From Dermacentor variabilis (lineage: Eukaryota > Arthropoda > Arachnida > Ixodida > Ixodidae), in assembly GCF_050947875.1 (NCBI RefSeq), contig NC_134574.1, forward strand, positions 148,956,434-149,020,433: a stretch of DNA of 64,000 bases, given 5' to 3'. How positions within the stretch are numbered: the stretch's first letter is position 1; each line of letters begins with the position of its first letter. A model generated the notes under the pieces. That model saw only the letters and a list, made by a program, of their open reading frames with translations, searched no databases and was not told where the DNA came from. Below are positions 30,690 through 41,581 of the stretch, piece after piece. The position numbers and the translations under genes were made by a program.

Positions 30690-32421
30690 CGTATGCATTT
30701 CGTTGATTTTCGTTTTCTGATAAGAACGTCGTTTTACATTTTATGGAAACGTGAAGAAGGTGTGCTGTGCTCGCTTTATTCAGGTTGTACGAAGTCACCT
30801 ATTCAGCTGTTGAAAGTTAAACTGCGCGTTGAAATCGTCGAACCGAGGCTACGTTGCCCAGAACATGTCATCCCCGCCCTCCCAAATTTAATGAGGCAGC
30901 TAGCTAGAGGTGCAAGGTGCCTGTTTTTTCAGAAAGGCGACCGAGGCAATTTACGTCAATGTTCGCGCTTTTATTTGTTTGGCGCCGTCGTTGGCATCGC
31001 CTACGTCGTCACCCTGTCACGGTAGCTGCGCGAGAGCCGTGCAGTGCGTTTGGATGCGAAGACAACATGCCACGGGGACACGCACCCTCGAGCTCAGTTC
31101 AATCGATTCGGCCGCGTAGCCAGCACGGCGCTCGGCCTCCCACTGCTGAGCTTGTGCGCAGAACCTACCAAGTAGCTGTGTGTATGCCTGTGGTGAACTT
31201 TCCATGCACTGTGGTACAAGGAAGGTTCCGAGCCCAGCGGACAGTACACCTCAAGCTAGAAAAAATGCTGGCGGTTTTCCTTCGGCCTCATCTCGGGCAG
31301 GACTGAGGCTTGACGCCTAAATGCAGGCGGCGGCGCCCCTCTTCGAGCCAGCGTTGTGAGGCGCCTGACAACTGCGCTGTTTATGCTGCGCAGCCACAGT
31401 TGCATCGCGCGCTGTGTCGCGCCAACATTTTGCCCCTGCGACAGAACACCGTTTGGGAAGCTTCAGCGAAGCGCGAAATCCTGCTATTGCTTCCATTTCA
31501 TCGCCGTTGGGGCAAAAGTGGCCAATATTTATAATTAATTTTACATCATATACAGCTCACGGGGTCTAGTAGAAGTAATACCTTATGGGGGCGGGGAGGA
31601 GGAGGGGTTAAGAATACAAGATATCAGGCACGTTTGTAACGGCGGGGAGGGGGGGAGGCGAACGAGGCCTTCGCCCATTTTCGCAAGTGAAAGAAGGAAC
31701 AAAAGTACAAGTAGTGATACGCATCTGATACAGATACGCACCTGTTGGCTTGCAAAGAAACTTAGGGACCTATAACGTAAAACTATGCCAATATGTTTTT
31801 ATTCCAATCTCCTGACGTCAAATTTGCGTAACCGCCGACGCAAGCATCGGGTGGTGATCCGCAGGGTTGTCTGAAGAGACCAATCAAACGCTCTTCTCAT
31901 TTATAGGAGGTCACTTTTGTTTGCTTTAAAAACGAATAACATTACCTACATTGAGCGGCTTGTCTTATCTAATTGGCTGACAAGAGGTGAGGAGCACTTT
32001 AAATTGGAGAGAGATTCGATGGGGCTAAGGCAGTGCACTGAAATGGATAACCGGATGAAGAAGGCTGTGCTAGCGTATGCGATTGGTCCGCTTTCCCTTA
32101 CTTAGCTTGCAGTGGCTGGTCGAAAATCACGGCAGCATGCAATGGAAAGTTAAGAATGCTGCTAAAACGGATCCTGTGCAAAGAAGAGTTGGCAAAGCGA
32201 GGTCGCGAATGTGCCGAAAGTGCTCAAAAACGTTACACGACCACGTAAAACGTTTTGTTCTATGCAAATAAACCCATGCTCTCCGGAAGGTGCGAGTAGC
32301 CAGTGCCTGAGCGATCGGCTGCAGCCATATTTTATTTCTTTCGGAACGGAGCAGCCTGCGGCTATTCAGAAAAAGAAATACAGGTTTATTCGGCATATTA
32401 ATGATTATTTAACTCGTACAC
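30690..32421. other. No recognisable gene
   Basis: Longest frame is plus 30917-31306, Arg-rich, with no domain I recognise. G-rich tracts at 31588-31612 and 31640-31660. Nothing else supported. Confidence 0.4.
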
Positions 32422-32650
32422 GTCACTCTGACGCGGTGAGTTATCGCGGTTTTGTGACGTCGCGTGACAGGCAGGTGAACTGGATGCAGCCTTAAAGCTT
32501 TTGACCAATAGCCTAGGTCTAACGGCGAAAACGCGTCGCATCAGAAATAACTACTTTTCTTTTGTTCGGTCCAATCATGGATAATCAGTATGTAACGTCA
32601 TATCAGATGAGCTATCGCGGTTTTCGTGATGTCGCGTGACGTGGTGGTGT
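32422..32650 (+). repeat. Diverged direct repeat around TATCGCGGTTTT
   Basis: GAGTTATCGCGGTTTTGTGA-CGTCGCGTGAC (about 32440-32471) and GAGCTATCGCGGTTTTCGTGA-TGTCGCGTGAC (about 32609-32640) recur about 170 bp apart. Possibly part of a satellite-like or MITE unit. Confidence 0.55.
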
Positions 32651-32734
32651 TCGAAAAAAGCTTTTGCTTTCGGAATTGGAATAGAAAAGTTTCGAAAAGC
32701 TTTAAGTTATAACGCCCTTATTTCACTGTCATAT

Positions 32735-33150
32735 AGTCGTTATCATCATCAGCAGCAGCGGCAGCCAATCTTTATATCCTCCGCAGGACGAAAGCCTCCC
32801 CTAGCGATCTGCAGTTAGTCCTGTCTTGCACTAGCTGATTTCAACTTGCGCTTGCAAATTTCCCATATTCGTCACCCCGCCTAATTTTCTGCCGTCGACT
32901 GCGCTTCCCTTCGCTTGGCACCAATTTTGTGACTTTAACGGTCTACCAGCCGTATGCATTACATGTTGTGCCCAGCTTCATTTTTAATCTTAATTTCATT
33001 TAGAATATTGGTTTTCCCCGCTCTCTTTCTTTCTATATTGTCTTAGGTATGCATAAACAATATCGCTAAAGTCGTCGCTGCAACTCGGGCAGACGAGTCT
33101 ACACTTCCAAGTTCGCGGTTTCGTTTTCCCTCTCGGTACAAGCAGGCTAA
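32735..33150 (-). mobile_element. RTE-like LINE 3' end
   Basis: The minus strand reads NQLVQDRTNCRSLGEAFVLRRI-stop, then an ATGATGATAACG tail (TCATCATCAGCAG on plus). This is the typical RTE C-terminus (DRxxWRSLVxxxxV) and (ATG)n-type tail. Upstream sequence to about 33150 is consistent with the RT C-terminal region but shows no open frame. Confidence 0.5.
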
Positions 33151-33599
33151 TTTCCTTTTTCATCCACGTCGATAAGTTTCAGAGTGAACGGCGAAATGCC
33201 ATGAATACACAGTAGGCCCACAGAAATATTGGGCCAAATATTCTAGTTATGTAAAGGAGCACTACAGGTGAGCCTCGTACATTTCCTATATCGATTATCT
33301 GTGAACCTATTTTCAGCGTCGCTTTGCAAACCACCAGGCACTGGTCCGCAACACTATGCAGAAGTTAAAATTTGCCCTACCAAGGCACGGTCCAAGGGTA
33401 ACCTTGATGCCGTGCAGCCCGCCTTTCAGTTTTCCGTGGAAGACATGAGAACGGTGCGTCCTCATATGTGGAAAGGGGACTGCAACATCTGGTAGCCGAA
33501 ATGGCAGGCAATGCAAGGAGAAGAACTCACACGCTATAACCGACAGACACTCTAGCTGAAAGTGACAGGGACCTGCTCCCCAAAATTCACACAATCCTC

Positions 33600-33780
33600 A
33601 AATTATTGTCAGCGCCCGCTTCTGTTGCGGAAGGCTGTGGGTTCAATTCCTACTGCCGCCAAGCACCCACTGCTAAAAATGGACCCAAGTGTAGCTCGGC
33701 CTGGCTTTCCGCTTTCTTCAGGGGTGATATGCTTGACCATTGAGCCTGCGCTTAATTCCTGTTAATACCCTCGTAGCCTC
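33600..33780 (+). mobile_element. tRNA-derived SINE remnant
   Basis: A consensus B box GGTTCAATTCC (33640-33650) is preceded by a CTTC/GAAG arm with a 7-nt loop. The A box is not convincing. A SINE-like body follows (CACCCACTGCTAAAAATGG onward). Confidence 0.4.
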
Positions 33781-34164
33781 CCTCTACTCCCCTCAAAAAC
33801 ATACATGAAGTTTGTTTTTAGTAGTATGCTCTAATGGCGATTACTTCACATCTGTCGACATAAATGCACCCATGGAGGTGGGGATGCCATCGGGTTGGGG
33901 ACAAACACCAATTTCCACGTCTGGAAGTTCCATGATGTCCAAGTGCCAGCCCGAGAGCGCGCTTGCACCTATTTTACCAGCAGGTACCTGGCGGCAGCAC
34001 TTGCCTCCCAAAGCCGCTGTGGATACTCTTCAGTAAGACCGTCTGTAGTTGGGGAAGAGGCGCCCCGAGACAATTCGGAAAATCTCTATTGAGCCTCTTT
34101 TCAAGGTGTGAACCCCACGAGAGCCGTGCACCGGGCCAGGGAACATCTCTGCCCACTATGAAAA

Positions 34165-34250
34165 ACTAGTGGGTTTCCGGCGGCACCCCGATTTGAACTC
34201 GGCACCTCCCGCATACGATGCGGACGATAGGCCACCCGTGGTTGGGAATC
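34165..34250 (-). mobile_element. tRNA-derived SINE (Thr-like head)
   Basis: The minus strand has an A-box-like TGGCCTATCGT, an anticodon arm TCCGC-ATCGTAT-GCGGG (5-bp stem with a terminal U-G, loop with CGT), and GAGTTCAAATC as B box (about 34191-34202). Acceptor pairing is poor, so it is a SINE or tRNA pseudogene. Confidence 0.5.
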
Positions 34251-34557
34251 TGGGGAGAGGGGGAGGCGTGCTGACACCGGTGTTGGGGGTTGGGGCCATC
34301 ACCACTACCACCTCCCCCTCCCTTGGATCCGCCATCTGGTTGTGGCACTGGGTATGTCTCGCTATTCAAATAATCTCTAATGGAAACTTGGCAACTGTGA
34401 ATAGTGTGCAACTGGGTATGTGCCGACTTGAATAAACCTCTTCGACTCCAAGCTGAGTTCCTGGGTATGGGTCGCTCTTCAATGAACTTCTTTGCCGTAA
34501 ACTCTGGTGACTAGTTCAACAACACCTGCATACGGGCTAGATGGTGCATTGCAGAGC

Positions 34558-34672
34558 GACGGAAAATAAGCGCACTGGGAAACACACACAACAGCCGAGA
34601 AAGACTTGTTAGCGCCTGTCCTGTGTCTTTCCCGACTGTTGCGTGTCTCTCCCAGTGAGCTTCTTTTCCGTC
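34558..34672. repeat. Foldback element with 48-bp arms
   Basis: Arms 34558-34605 and 34625-34672 are imperfect inverted repeats (about 39 of 48 paired) starting GACGGAAAA and ending TTTTCCGTC. The loop is 19 nt. No ORF. Compact MITE-like structure; no target duplication is obvious. Confidence 0.8.
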
Positions 34673-35396
34673 GATGTGGTGACTGGGTACATACCGTTCC
34701 TCAATGACAAAAATGAAGCCTTTCAAATTTATCCATTGTAAATAGTACCGAACCCACATCATATATATTCAAACAATCTTCTTTGAATATATATTCACAA
34801 CACGCGCCACCCGCGGACTTCGTGGTGTTGCCACCACATGGCACAGCTTGTCTAGAGAAGTACGAGAGAGGAGCCAGGATGCATACACGCATCATAAATT
34901 ACGCGTTTCTGCCGTACTATAACTACATTACTTAAATGCTAACCGCATCAACGTTGACATGTATCGTCACACGGTCGCTACCAGAATTTTTAGTCATCCT
35001 ATTGTCGTCATAACGTCGTCGTTCTATTCTCGTCATTCCTTCATTGTCAGGTCAGGAATCCGCATGCTCAATCGCCACAAGTTTGTGTTGGGCGGGGTAG
35101 TCTCTGGTTAAAATTTGTCCACCTTAATGAGGTTCTCTACACTTGCAAAGGATCACTAAAAAAGAACAGGTTTCTGCGTAAACACCAACGAAAGCTTCGC
35201 TTAAATGGAATCCCGAAGCGCACCGCTTACGCATTTCCTTATTTTGCATTTCTCGCAGCCTGTCACACAACAATATTTGGGTCACTTGTTCAAGACAGTA
35301 AAACAATATTTCGTGTGTTAAGGCGAACATTACATTTCTTCAAGGTTTGTTAAACGTGCCAGGAAGCAATTTTCTTTCAATGTATTTTCTTTTCAG

Positions 35397-35453
35397 CCAT
35401 GAACTCGCTTACTGTTATCTTACTGCTGGGCTTGGCCACTTTTGCAAGTGCAC
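35397..35453 (+). CDS. Candidate signal-peptide exon of a secreted protein
   Basis: The acceptor TGTATTTTCTTTTCAG ends at 35396. The exon is CC then ATG at 35399, encoding MNSLTVILLLGLATFASA (18 residues: polar start, hydrophobic core, small residues at -3 and -1), and ends with one extra base before donor GTAAGT at 35454 (phase 1). Short signal-peptide exons ending in phase 1 are common in arthropod secreted proteins. The open frame continues to 35785 past the donor, but that part looks like intron or repeat. Not recognised as a specific gene. Confidence 0.45.
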
Positions 35454-35884
35454 GTAAGTACACGTTCAATTTTAAGCCTTCACTGAAGGATATTAGTGTT
35501 TCGACGTGGATTGTTAGTGGTAAGGAGAGTTTATGCAAAGTCATGAAGTTGTGCTTTTTACTGCGACAGCGGACAAGGGCTGGAGATTGGGTTTGGCTTG
35601 TCCATCCAGTACGCCCGTTCCGTTACGCTGACGACGACCGTCGTCATCATAGAATGCACATGACACTTTTTGTCGTCATCAGGCCACATTCTCATCCGCA
35701 GCTTCACCACCTCCACAGGCCGAAGGAGAAGAATACATATCCACAACCACCACCACTTGGATCTCAAGCCAAATTAATAGAGTAATGTGCATTTCGTGGT
35801 CGGGCGCGCTAACGACTGCGCTATTGCGCAACAGTGCTCTGGGAGCACTGGCACTTGTGCATGTATTTTGGAGGCCAGAGAGAG
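35454..35884. other. Putative intron, no further feature
   Basis: Follows the candidate donor. Contains a CCACCACC-rich stretch (35705-35765) and no recognised coding sequence. Confidence 0.4.
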
Positions 35885-36840
35885 TGAAAAAAAAAACAGG
35901 GAAGGTAGGCGAGTTAATCAGATGAACGTCCAGTTGGCTACCCTGCGTGGGAGAAAGGGGATTAGTGATTAAAATGAAAGAAGCAAGTAGAGAGAGATAG
36001 TTCACCCGCGCAAGGTGCCTATATTAAGCGTCTTTTCAAGTCCCTTGATTTGCTAAAAGTCATCAAAGCACGCTTAGCTTTCTGTGTTGATGATGGATGA
36101 GGCCGAATATCCAGGACATTTGCCTCTGAAAAGGATCTTCCATGCATTTGGATAAGTGCGCTTTGAACAGACTGATGTTGGACGTCAAAGCAGGTGCAGT
36201 CACAGAGGAGGTGCTTGATGGTCCCCTTACTGTTACAGTGGTCTAATATAGAGGAGTCGGCCATTCTAATGAGGGAGGAGTTTGAATTTGTGAAAGCTGA
36301 CATGGCAGTCGTAGGCAGTAGCACAGTTTGATGTCTCACCGGGCGAGGCTTGATATTAATTGCAGCTGGAAAGATGGATCAAGCCTGCGCAAAGAATACT
36401 CCGGAGTCGTTTGAAGAGCCAGCGCGATGTCGCGAACAATTTAGTGAAGTTCCCTGACTCTGCCCGTTCTTGAGCGCAATGTGAGCATATTGTGTGCGCA
36501 TTATCATAGGTTGATCTGGCAGCTTCATCAGCAGGATAGTTGCCAAAAATGCCGCCAGGACAAAACCTGCAGCCACTGGAAAATATCATGTCCGTTGCGA
36601 CAGCGGGATTGTAGATTTGCATTATTCTTAAATTGAACTTGTCATATTGACCGTGCCGCAGTTCATCCTGAATACCTTAAAGGGCTGCTTAGAATCACTG
36701 AACGCTCCCCATTTACATAGTGATTCCTGTTCAACATGTTCAGGAGTGACATGAAAGGCAGGGACGCTGACCAGACAAAGTCTGGCATCAGCAAGTAATA
36801 CCGTAGTGGACGAGGCTGGCATTATGTGCATCGTATAGAA
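35885..36840 (-). pseudogene. R1/I-like LINE: RNase H end, knuckle and 3' tail
   Basis: From high to low coordinates: GAFSDSKQ (36735-36710, RNase H third Asp), GIFGNYPADEAARSTYDN (about 36520-36460, the final RNase H block), then LDHCNSKGTIKHLLCDCTCF (the terminal knuckle, with Asp-His before Cys in place of the usual first Cys), KSRDLKRRLI-stop near 36019, and a 3' UTR ending AGTTGGCTACCCTGCG at about 35930-35945. Frames switch twice. Same family as 41107-41581. Confidence 0.7.
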
Positions 36841-36957
36841 ATTTTGTTGTTGTCATGCTCGTGAAAACATCGCCAGCACCAAAAAGAAAGCGTACATGAC
36901 AATGGTTAATTCTAGTAGTAACACGTAAATACCCAAGAAAGTGGATGGGGAAACCGC

Positions 36958-37140
36958 GCCGCGGGAGCTCAATTGGTTGGAGCACTGCACGCGTTATGCG
37001 AAGACGTGGGATTGTTCCCCACCTGCGGCAAGTTGTTTTTCATCCAGTTTGACTGCCATTATTTTTTATCATTTCTTTATTCAGTTAGTAAGTGCAAGTA
37101 ATTTCTCCTATGTTTTCCTTGCTGCCTTTGTTGGCTTCTA
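36958..37140 (+). mobile_element. tRNA-derived SINE with conserved cloverleaf arms
   Basis: The tRNA-like 36958-37029 (72 nt) has acceptor GCCGCGG/CTGCGGC (6 of 7 pairs), an A-box-like GAGCTCAATTGG and a perfect T-arm GTGGG-ATTGTTC-CCCAC. The T-loop departs from TTCRANY and the anticodon stem is mismatched. A T-rich body follows. A SINE family I associate with ticks (memory, not verified). Confidence 0.65.
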
Positions 37141-38265
37141 ATGACGTTCTTTACCAGTAGCTCACAGTATTGACAGCCGCCAAGTGCGCTGCACGGTAAA
37201 TATACTAGGAGAAAATCATTCATATCTCCTAGATGGCACTGCGTCAGTTCACTCGTGACGTCAGTTGTAGTAGAAGTTGTGGCCTCAGAGTTAATTAATC
37301 GCCAGGTTTCAAAAAGACTTTTGGAGCTTGAAAAGAAAGAGACTTTAATACCGCAACTTCCTCATTCTTGCGGCTTAAATATTAATTTATACAAACAATT
37401 TAAGAGGTGGTGTACATAAATATAATACTTACAGGTAATCCCAAATGGCAGGCTTACTTATTTTCACTTACTGGTCAATTTAAACTCAAGATAAGACTGT
37501 CTTATGCAAGTTATAGAAACTTGTATACTCTGCGACACTGGCCACAACGCAGCCTCCCCCTAATAACACACAAAAGAAAGTAAACATAATGCGGCAAGAT
37601 TGGCTGACTAAGGTACATTCAAAAAGTAAAATGTTGAACCACCTTGAACAAAGAAAAAAGATGTACATAAGCCTTTGCCCAAACAAGTGGGAACAAAAAG
37701 TCCAATAAAACTCCAGATTTAACCTAAATAATGAGAGCCTACTTATACAAAGGGAGTCCGAGAGGGCTAACTAAAATCTGTCCATGTGCGTATATAGAAC
37801 TCCACGACATGCCCTACTTTGCCACAGAGAGGAGGGGCGTACATCGTAAAGAACATAAACTACTTATTTATCTAATCCACACTTTTTATATCTTAGCATT
37901 TCTAATTATTGTTTAAATATTAGTTATCATTTACATTTTCCCTAATTTTCACTTTACATTAATTTATACATGTTTATACAACCACATACCTTCCCACATC
38001 AAACGACGCTATAGAACCACTGGAGTCTTCTCTAGTTCCCTGTATCAGGTGAGCGCAGTTATTTAAGGAAAAAGCAGGCAAAGAAGCATAAGGTGCTTGT
38101 GTCCACAGTGGGAGAATTCTGTTGTCGCAGTGAATTGGTTCAGAGTTGAAGAAAGTAATCGCTGAAGTGTGCTCTTCCCCCTGTTTTCGCCACTAAAACG
38201 TCTTCTCTATAATACAAATATTTTATTTGTATTCCTGTCCTGCTTAGGTCAGTTTCGTTTGCAGT
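37141..38265. other. No gene recognised
   Basis: AT-rich, short frames only. 38215-38265 resembles the 3' end of a CR1-like LINE leading into the AATA repeats at 38266. Confidence 0.4.
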
Positions 38266-38320
38266 ATATAATAAATAAATAAATAAGTAAAACATGAATG
38301 GATAAATGAAATAAATAAAT
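38266..38320 (+). repeat. AATA microsatellite, probable LINE tail
   Basis: ATAATAAATAAATAAATAAG with further AAATAAATAAAT at 38308-38320, preceded by CAGTTTCGTTTGCAGTATAT, which resembles CR1-type 3' UTR ends. Confidence 0.5.
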
Positions 38321-38344
38321 AGCCGGTTGGCAACAGAACTGCAG

Positions 38345-38568
38345 TCATCAGATATGGAATACGTCTTGAACAGCAACAAAAATTGTTGAGAATGCAGGAT
38401 GAAAAACTCATTCGTCAAGCAAGTTTAAGAGAGATTTCTCTGCCACCGCCGAAATGCATACATAGATCTGTCCGGATGCACAAACCAGGAAAGTATCGTG
38501 TTCCTAGCCCTGCATCACCAGCGCTGTACTCAGCTGCTATAGACTTAGATCAAATAGCTGTAGTATAA
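38345..38568 (+). other. Exon-like open frame, possible terminal exon
   Basis: In-frame coding-like stretch with LEQQQKLLRMQDEKLIRQ (helical) then SLREISLPPPKC, Pro-rich RVPSPASPAL, ending IDLDQIAVV-stop at 38566. A possible acceptor CTGCAG ends at 38344 (phase 1, compatible with 35397-35453), but its pyrimidine tract is poor. No similarity to any transposon in this window; no family recognised. Confidence 0.3.
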
Positions 38569-38979
38569 AGACAGGACAGTTTCAACATTCTGCATGAATT
38601 GAGGCAGAAATTGAAATAGTTGAATGCCTCCACACATCAAGGTTAGATTAGATTGGTTCTCGGCAACTATAGATGGCAGTTTAGCATGACAGAGAGCAAA
38701 CGTCAACTTCAATGGTAACAGCTGAAGGACTGTAGAAGGCATGTCATATTAAAATTTTTCCACGATATTTATTATTGTAAAACAGGCATATACCGCGAAC
38801 AATATATCCAGGCGCCACACAATACATAAAAGCGACTGGACCACTGTTTGAATGTCGGGGAACTTTCTTGTAGGGGTGACGTATTTCGTTATTGCTTTTT
38901 TGTTAGAAGGGTTCGAGATTGGAACAGTTTGCATCGTGCATTGTATATATCACATCAAATTATGCTTTTTTCCATGAAT

Positions 38980-39057
38980 TGAAATAACTGTTCGTGTAAC
39001 TAGTTAAGTCTGTAACGTCTCTGCTGTAACGCCCTACGGGGCGATGCAGGTAGCTAA

Positions 39058-39108
<51 letters not shown>

Positions 39109-39109
39109 A
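38980..39109 (+). repeat. (AATA)n microsatellite at a LINE-like 3' end
   Basis: About 13 AATA units (39055-39109) directly follow GTAACGCCCTACGGGGCGATGCAGG, which resembles a CR1-type 3' UTR end. No coding part is attached. Confidence 0.6.
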
Positions 39110-39804
39110 CAGATGGTAACGAAAATAGGAAAAACGAGTCAACGAGGAACATGGGGATGTTGCTGAGTAGACGCTGAATACATTGATACCAGCCTTAAAA
39201 AATGCGCCTTATCATGTTCTCAAGGTTGTCTTTGGCGGACAGATCTAAAAGAGGGTGAAGTTCTACATTTAGTACAAGTTTGAGAGCAGCCTTTCTTAGT
39301 GCATTAGCATTGTGTATACAACTTGCGGCTATACTTGCAATGATTTTGCTTATTTACATTCGAAATTGCATCATATCTTTGCGTTTGATGGTTTTTTTCG
39401 ATGCACTGTGTATTCTCATGTTATGGAAGAACTACCCAATGTTGTTAAAAGGCGTTAAGTTGTAAGGTTGTATCTCTATCTGAGACAGAGGTACCCATAA
39501 TTTATTGGATATCGGAAATTCTTGTCCGACCATGTATACCTACCGTGCTGCTACCGATGATTAGAGCGATACACACAATAAAATTCGCAGTTGCACCCCC
39601 AAAGGGCGAAGCATTGAATCCAATCGCAAATTAGCTTACAGGTATACGAAGTCAGGAGAGTGGGTTTATTGGCCGTATAAACTTGCAAGCATTCACTTAC
39701 TAAATAAATAAACATACATGGTGTCACGCGCGCAACTAAACGTGAACACATCTAACGCGATGGCCGCAGAATCTCGCTGTCAAAAGGCTGGAGATGAAAA
39801 CGCG
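39110..39804. other. No recognisable gene
   Basis: Short hydrophobic frames only (for example plus 39280-39465), with no domain or splice context. TAAATAAATAAA at about 39700-39714. Confidence 0.4.
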
Positions 39805-39940
39805 GCAGCAGCAACGAGCGAATTCACCTTCGTGCTGCATGTCGCTTCAAGGGGAACTAGGTGGCGAAAACACAGCGCACACGAAGCTACAAGCACCCGA
39901 CACATTGTGTCCCCATCGCAGATCACTTTCAAGGTAGGGC
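39805..39940 (-). repeat. Dispersed repeat, inverted partner at 13519-13651
   Basis: The reverse complement aligns with 13519-13651, including CCCTA.CTTGAAAG, GTGTGC.TCGTG and TTCGCTCGTTGCTGC. Confidence 0.6.
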
Positions 39941-39984
39941 TCACGTGGCCACACGCGGCCGCGTCACACGCGTCCGCTGTGACC

Positions 39985-40372
39985 ACATGTAACGCTCCTT
40001 TGTGAAGGAGCTCGAGTCCGTTGCGTTGTGCTTGCGTGAGCCAGATGTAATTGACGCCGTATATGATTTTGGGAATTGTGAGTGCGCATACAAACATGGG
40101 CGCAGCGTTTTCTTGTTCGCCTCCCATTCCTTTCACGTGACTCTGTTATTAAAGTGCAACCGTTTTCTGCATGTATGTCTGATTTGTTCCATCAACGCCC
40201 TTTTTTGCCTGCTTCTTCGATCGGAAGTCCCAATACCCAAACGCTTGATTTTGGTAGGATGCTCTGGCCGTTGATCATTAGGTGCAGCTGGACACGGATG
40301 CGTTCTCTTCTGTAGCAAAGGTTTGCTTTGATGTCGTTTTGATACCCCCGCATAAGTTGTCTTAACAGGCAA
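39985..40372 (-). pseudogene. R1-like LINE RT thumb fragment
   Basis: Minus frames read IKRLGIGTSDRRSRQKRALMEQIRHTCRKRLHFNNRVT-stop, then IPKIIYGVNYIWLTQAQRNGLELLHKGALHVVT. This is the conserved post-active-site thumb of R1/I-type RTs (LG..I, NYL.L...Q...LE.L.+.A.+.+T). Truncated on both sides. Confidence 0.6.
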
Positions 40373-40687
40373 AAGGCAGCTGTCCCATTAAAAATGCGAG
40401 CGTCAATGCCAAGTTAACCATCGTACGCTCTATGGTGACTTCGTGTGTGGAATCGTTTACACAGTATTCATTTCATGAGGTGCGTTAACGGTGCTTGCTA
40501 CCTAGGTCAGAGCGATAGGTGTTAGAATGGCGGTCTGCACGAGCACCATAACAATGTTGGAAATGAGAAGGAGGGTGTTTGAGCGTTCTATTAGTAAAAA
40601 TGGACGCTGTCGAATATTTGTGCGTACTTGCGTTGCCTGGAGGCATAAAGACCGTACCCGCACTATCACTGAAGCTGTATGGATGGT

Positions 40688-40941
40688 ACAGGCGCCGACA
40701 AAAGTGGTATACTCCACGCAGTCCACGCAGCGGGAGCCGGAGCAGCGGCACACTACGGCACACTGCATCGCGACGCCATCTACAGGTGGCATCTGGGATC
40801 AAAACAGCCAATGGATGCCCTTCATTATCGGCAGACATGATCCCAGATGCTGCCTGTAGATGGCGTTGCGATGCAGTTTGCTGTTGCTGCGGCTCCCGCT
40901 GCGTGGACTGCGTGTAGTATACCACTTTTGTCGAAGCCTGT
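40688..40941. mobile_element. Long foldback (MITE-like) element
   Basis: The arm 40688-40801 (114 nt) and the reverse complement of 40838-40941 (104 nt) are about 85-90% alike, with one roughly 10-nt indel. Both begin ACAGGC..CGACAAAAGTGG. The 36-nt centre (40802-40837) is unpaired. No ORF belongs to it, and frames crossing it are artefacts. No convincing target duplication, so it may be a MITE, a foldback, or an inverted duplication. Confidence 0.8.
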
Positions 40942-41106
40942 GCATGAAGAAGAATGTGTTAGTAAGCCCTTCATCTTACTGCTGGACAAATTGTTTTTTG
41001 AACGTATGGGCATCCGCGTGCAATGATGGGGGATGGTATGATATTTTCATGTATTTTTTATTTGCTGATATTGGTGACGGCGATAAGACACGTTCCAACA
41101 AAACGG

Positions 41107-41581
41107 AAAGGAAGGAAGGAAAAAGTGGAGAAGGAAGGCAGGGAGGTTAACCAGTTTAGCTTAACCGGTTTGCTACCCCACACATGGGGGCGGGATGGGG
41201 GGATGAAAGATGGGGAGAAGAGATAGAGAGCACATAACACGGCACACACATCGTCGGTTAGTCTGTCACTCTTGCGCGGTACGTGACATCACTGTCACAG
41301 CCGCTTGTCCAAGCCCGTCTCCTTCATAAACCGAAGTATTGCCTTCGTCGCCTTCAGCTGCGATGTCTTCTGTCGGCGATATGTGAAAATGGTTGCAACT
41401 GACAAAGGTCTATTGTCAAGCTGCCCTAGAACGGACGCCATGGACTGTCTCTGAACATTATATTCAGGACAGTCGCACAGAATGTGTTCCAGCGTCTCCT
41501 CGCAAAGACGGGCATTGCAGAGAGCGTTGTCGGCCATTCCAATGCGAAACGAGTAAGATTTCGCGAAGGCCACCCCTAGCA
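41107..41581 (-). pseudogene. R1/I-like LINE, 5'-truncated 3' end
   Basis: Minus frame 41574-41295: GVAFAKSYSFRIGMADNALCNARLCEETLEHILCDCPEYNVQRQSM, LDNRPLS, ATKAILRFMKETGLDKRL-stop. This is the complete C-terminus of ORF2, with the knuckle spacing slightly altered. The 3' UTR reads on plus as GGAGGTTAACCAGTTTAGC..CCGGTTTGCTACCCCACA, ending in A/G-rich sequence near 41107. Inserted within or against a Gypsy LTR. Confidence 0.75.

Noticed and set aside
30917..31306. An Arg-rich 129-residue protein gene
   Set aside because: No domain, no start or splice context, and overlapping frames are of similar length; most likely chance.
35454..35785. Continuation of the signal-peptide frame past the donor
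   Set aside because: Composition becomes His/Pro/Arg-rich over a CCACC-rich stretch, and a consensus GTAAGT donor lies exactly after the signal peptide.
39055..39109. A CRISPR-like or satellite array
   Set aside because: It is a plain AATA microsatellite with no spacers.
40485..40925. Protein-coding genes on both strands
   Set aside because: The frames cover the inverted arms of the foldback at 40688-40941 and mirror each other.
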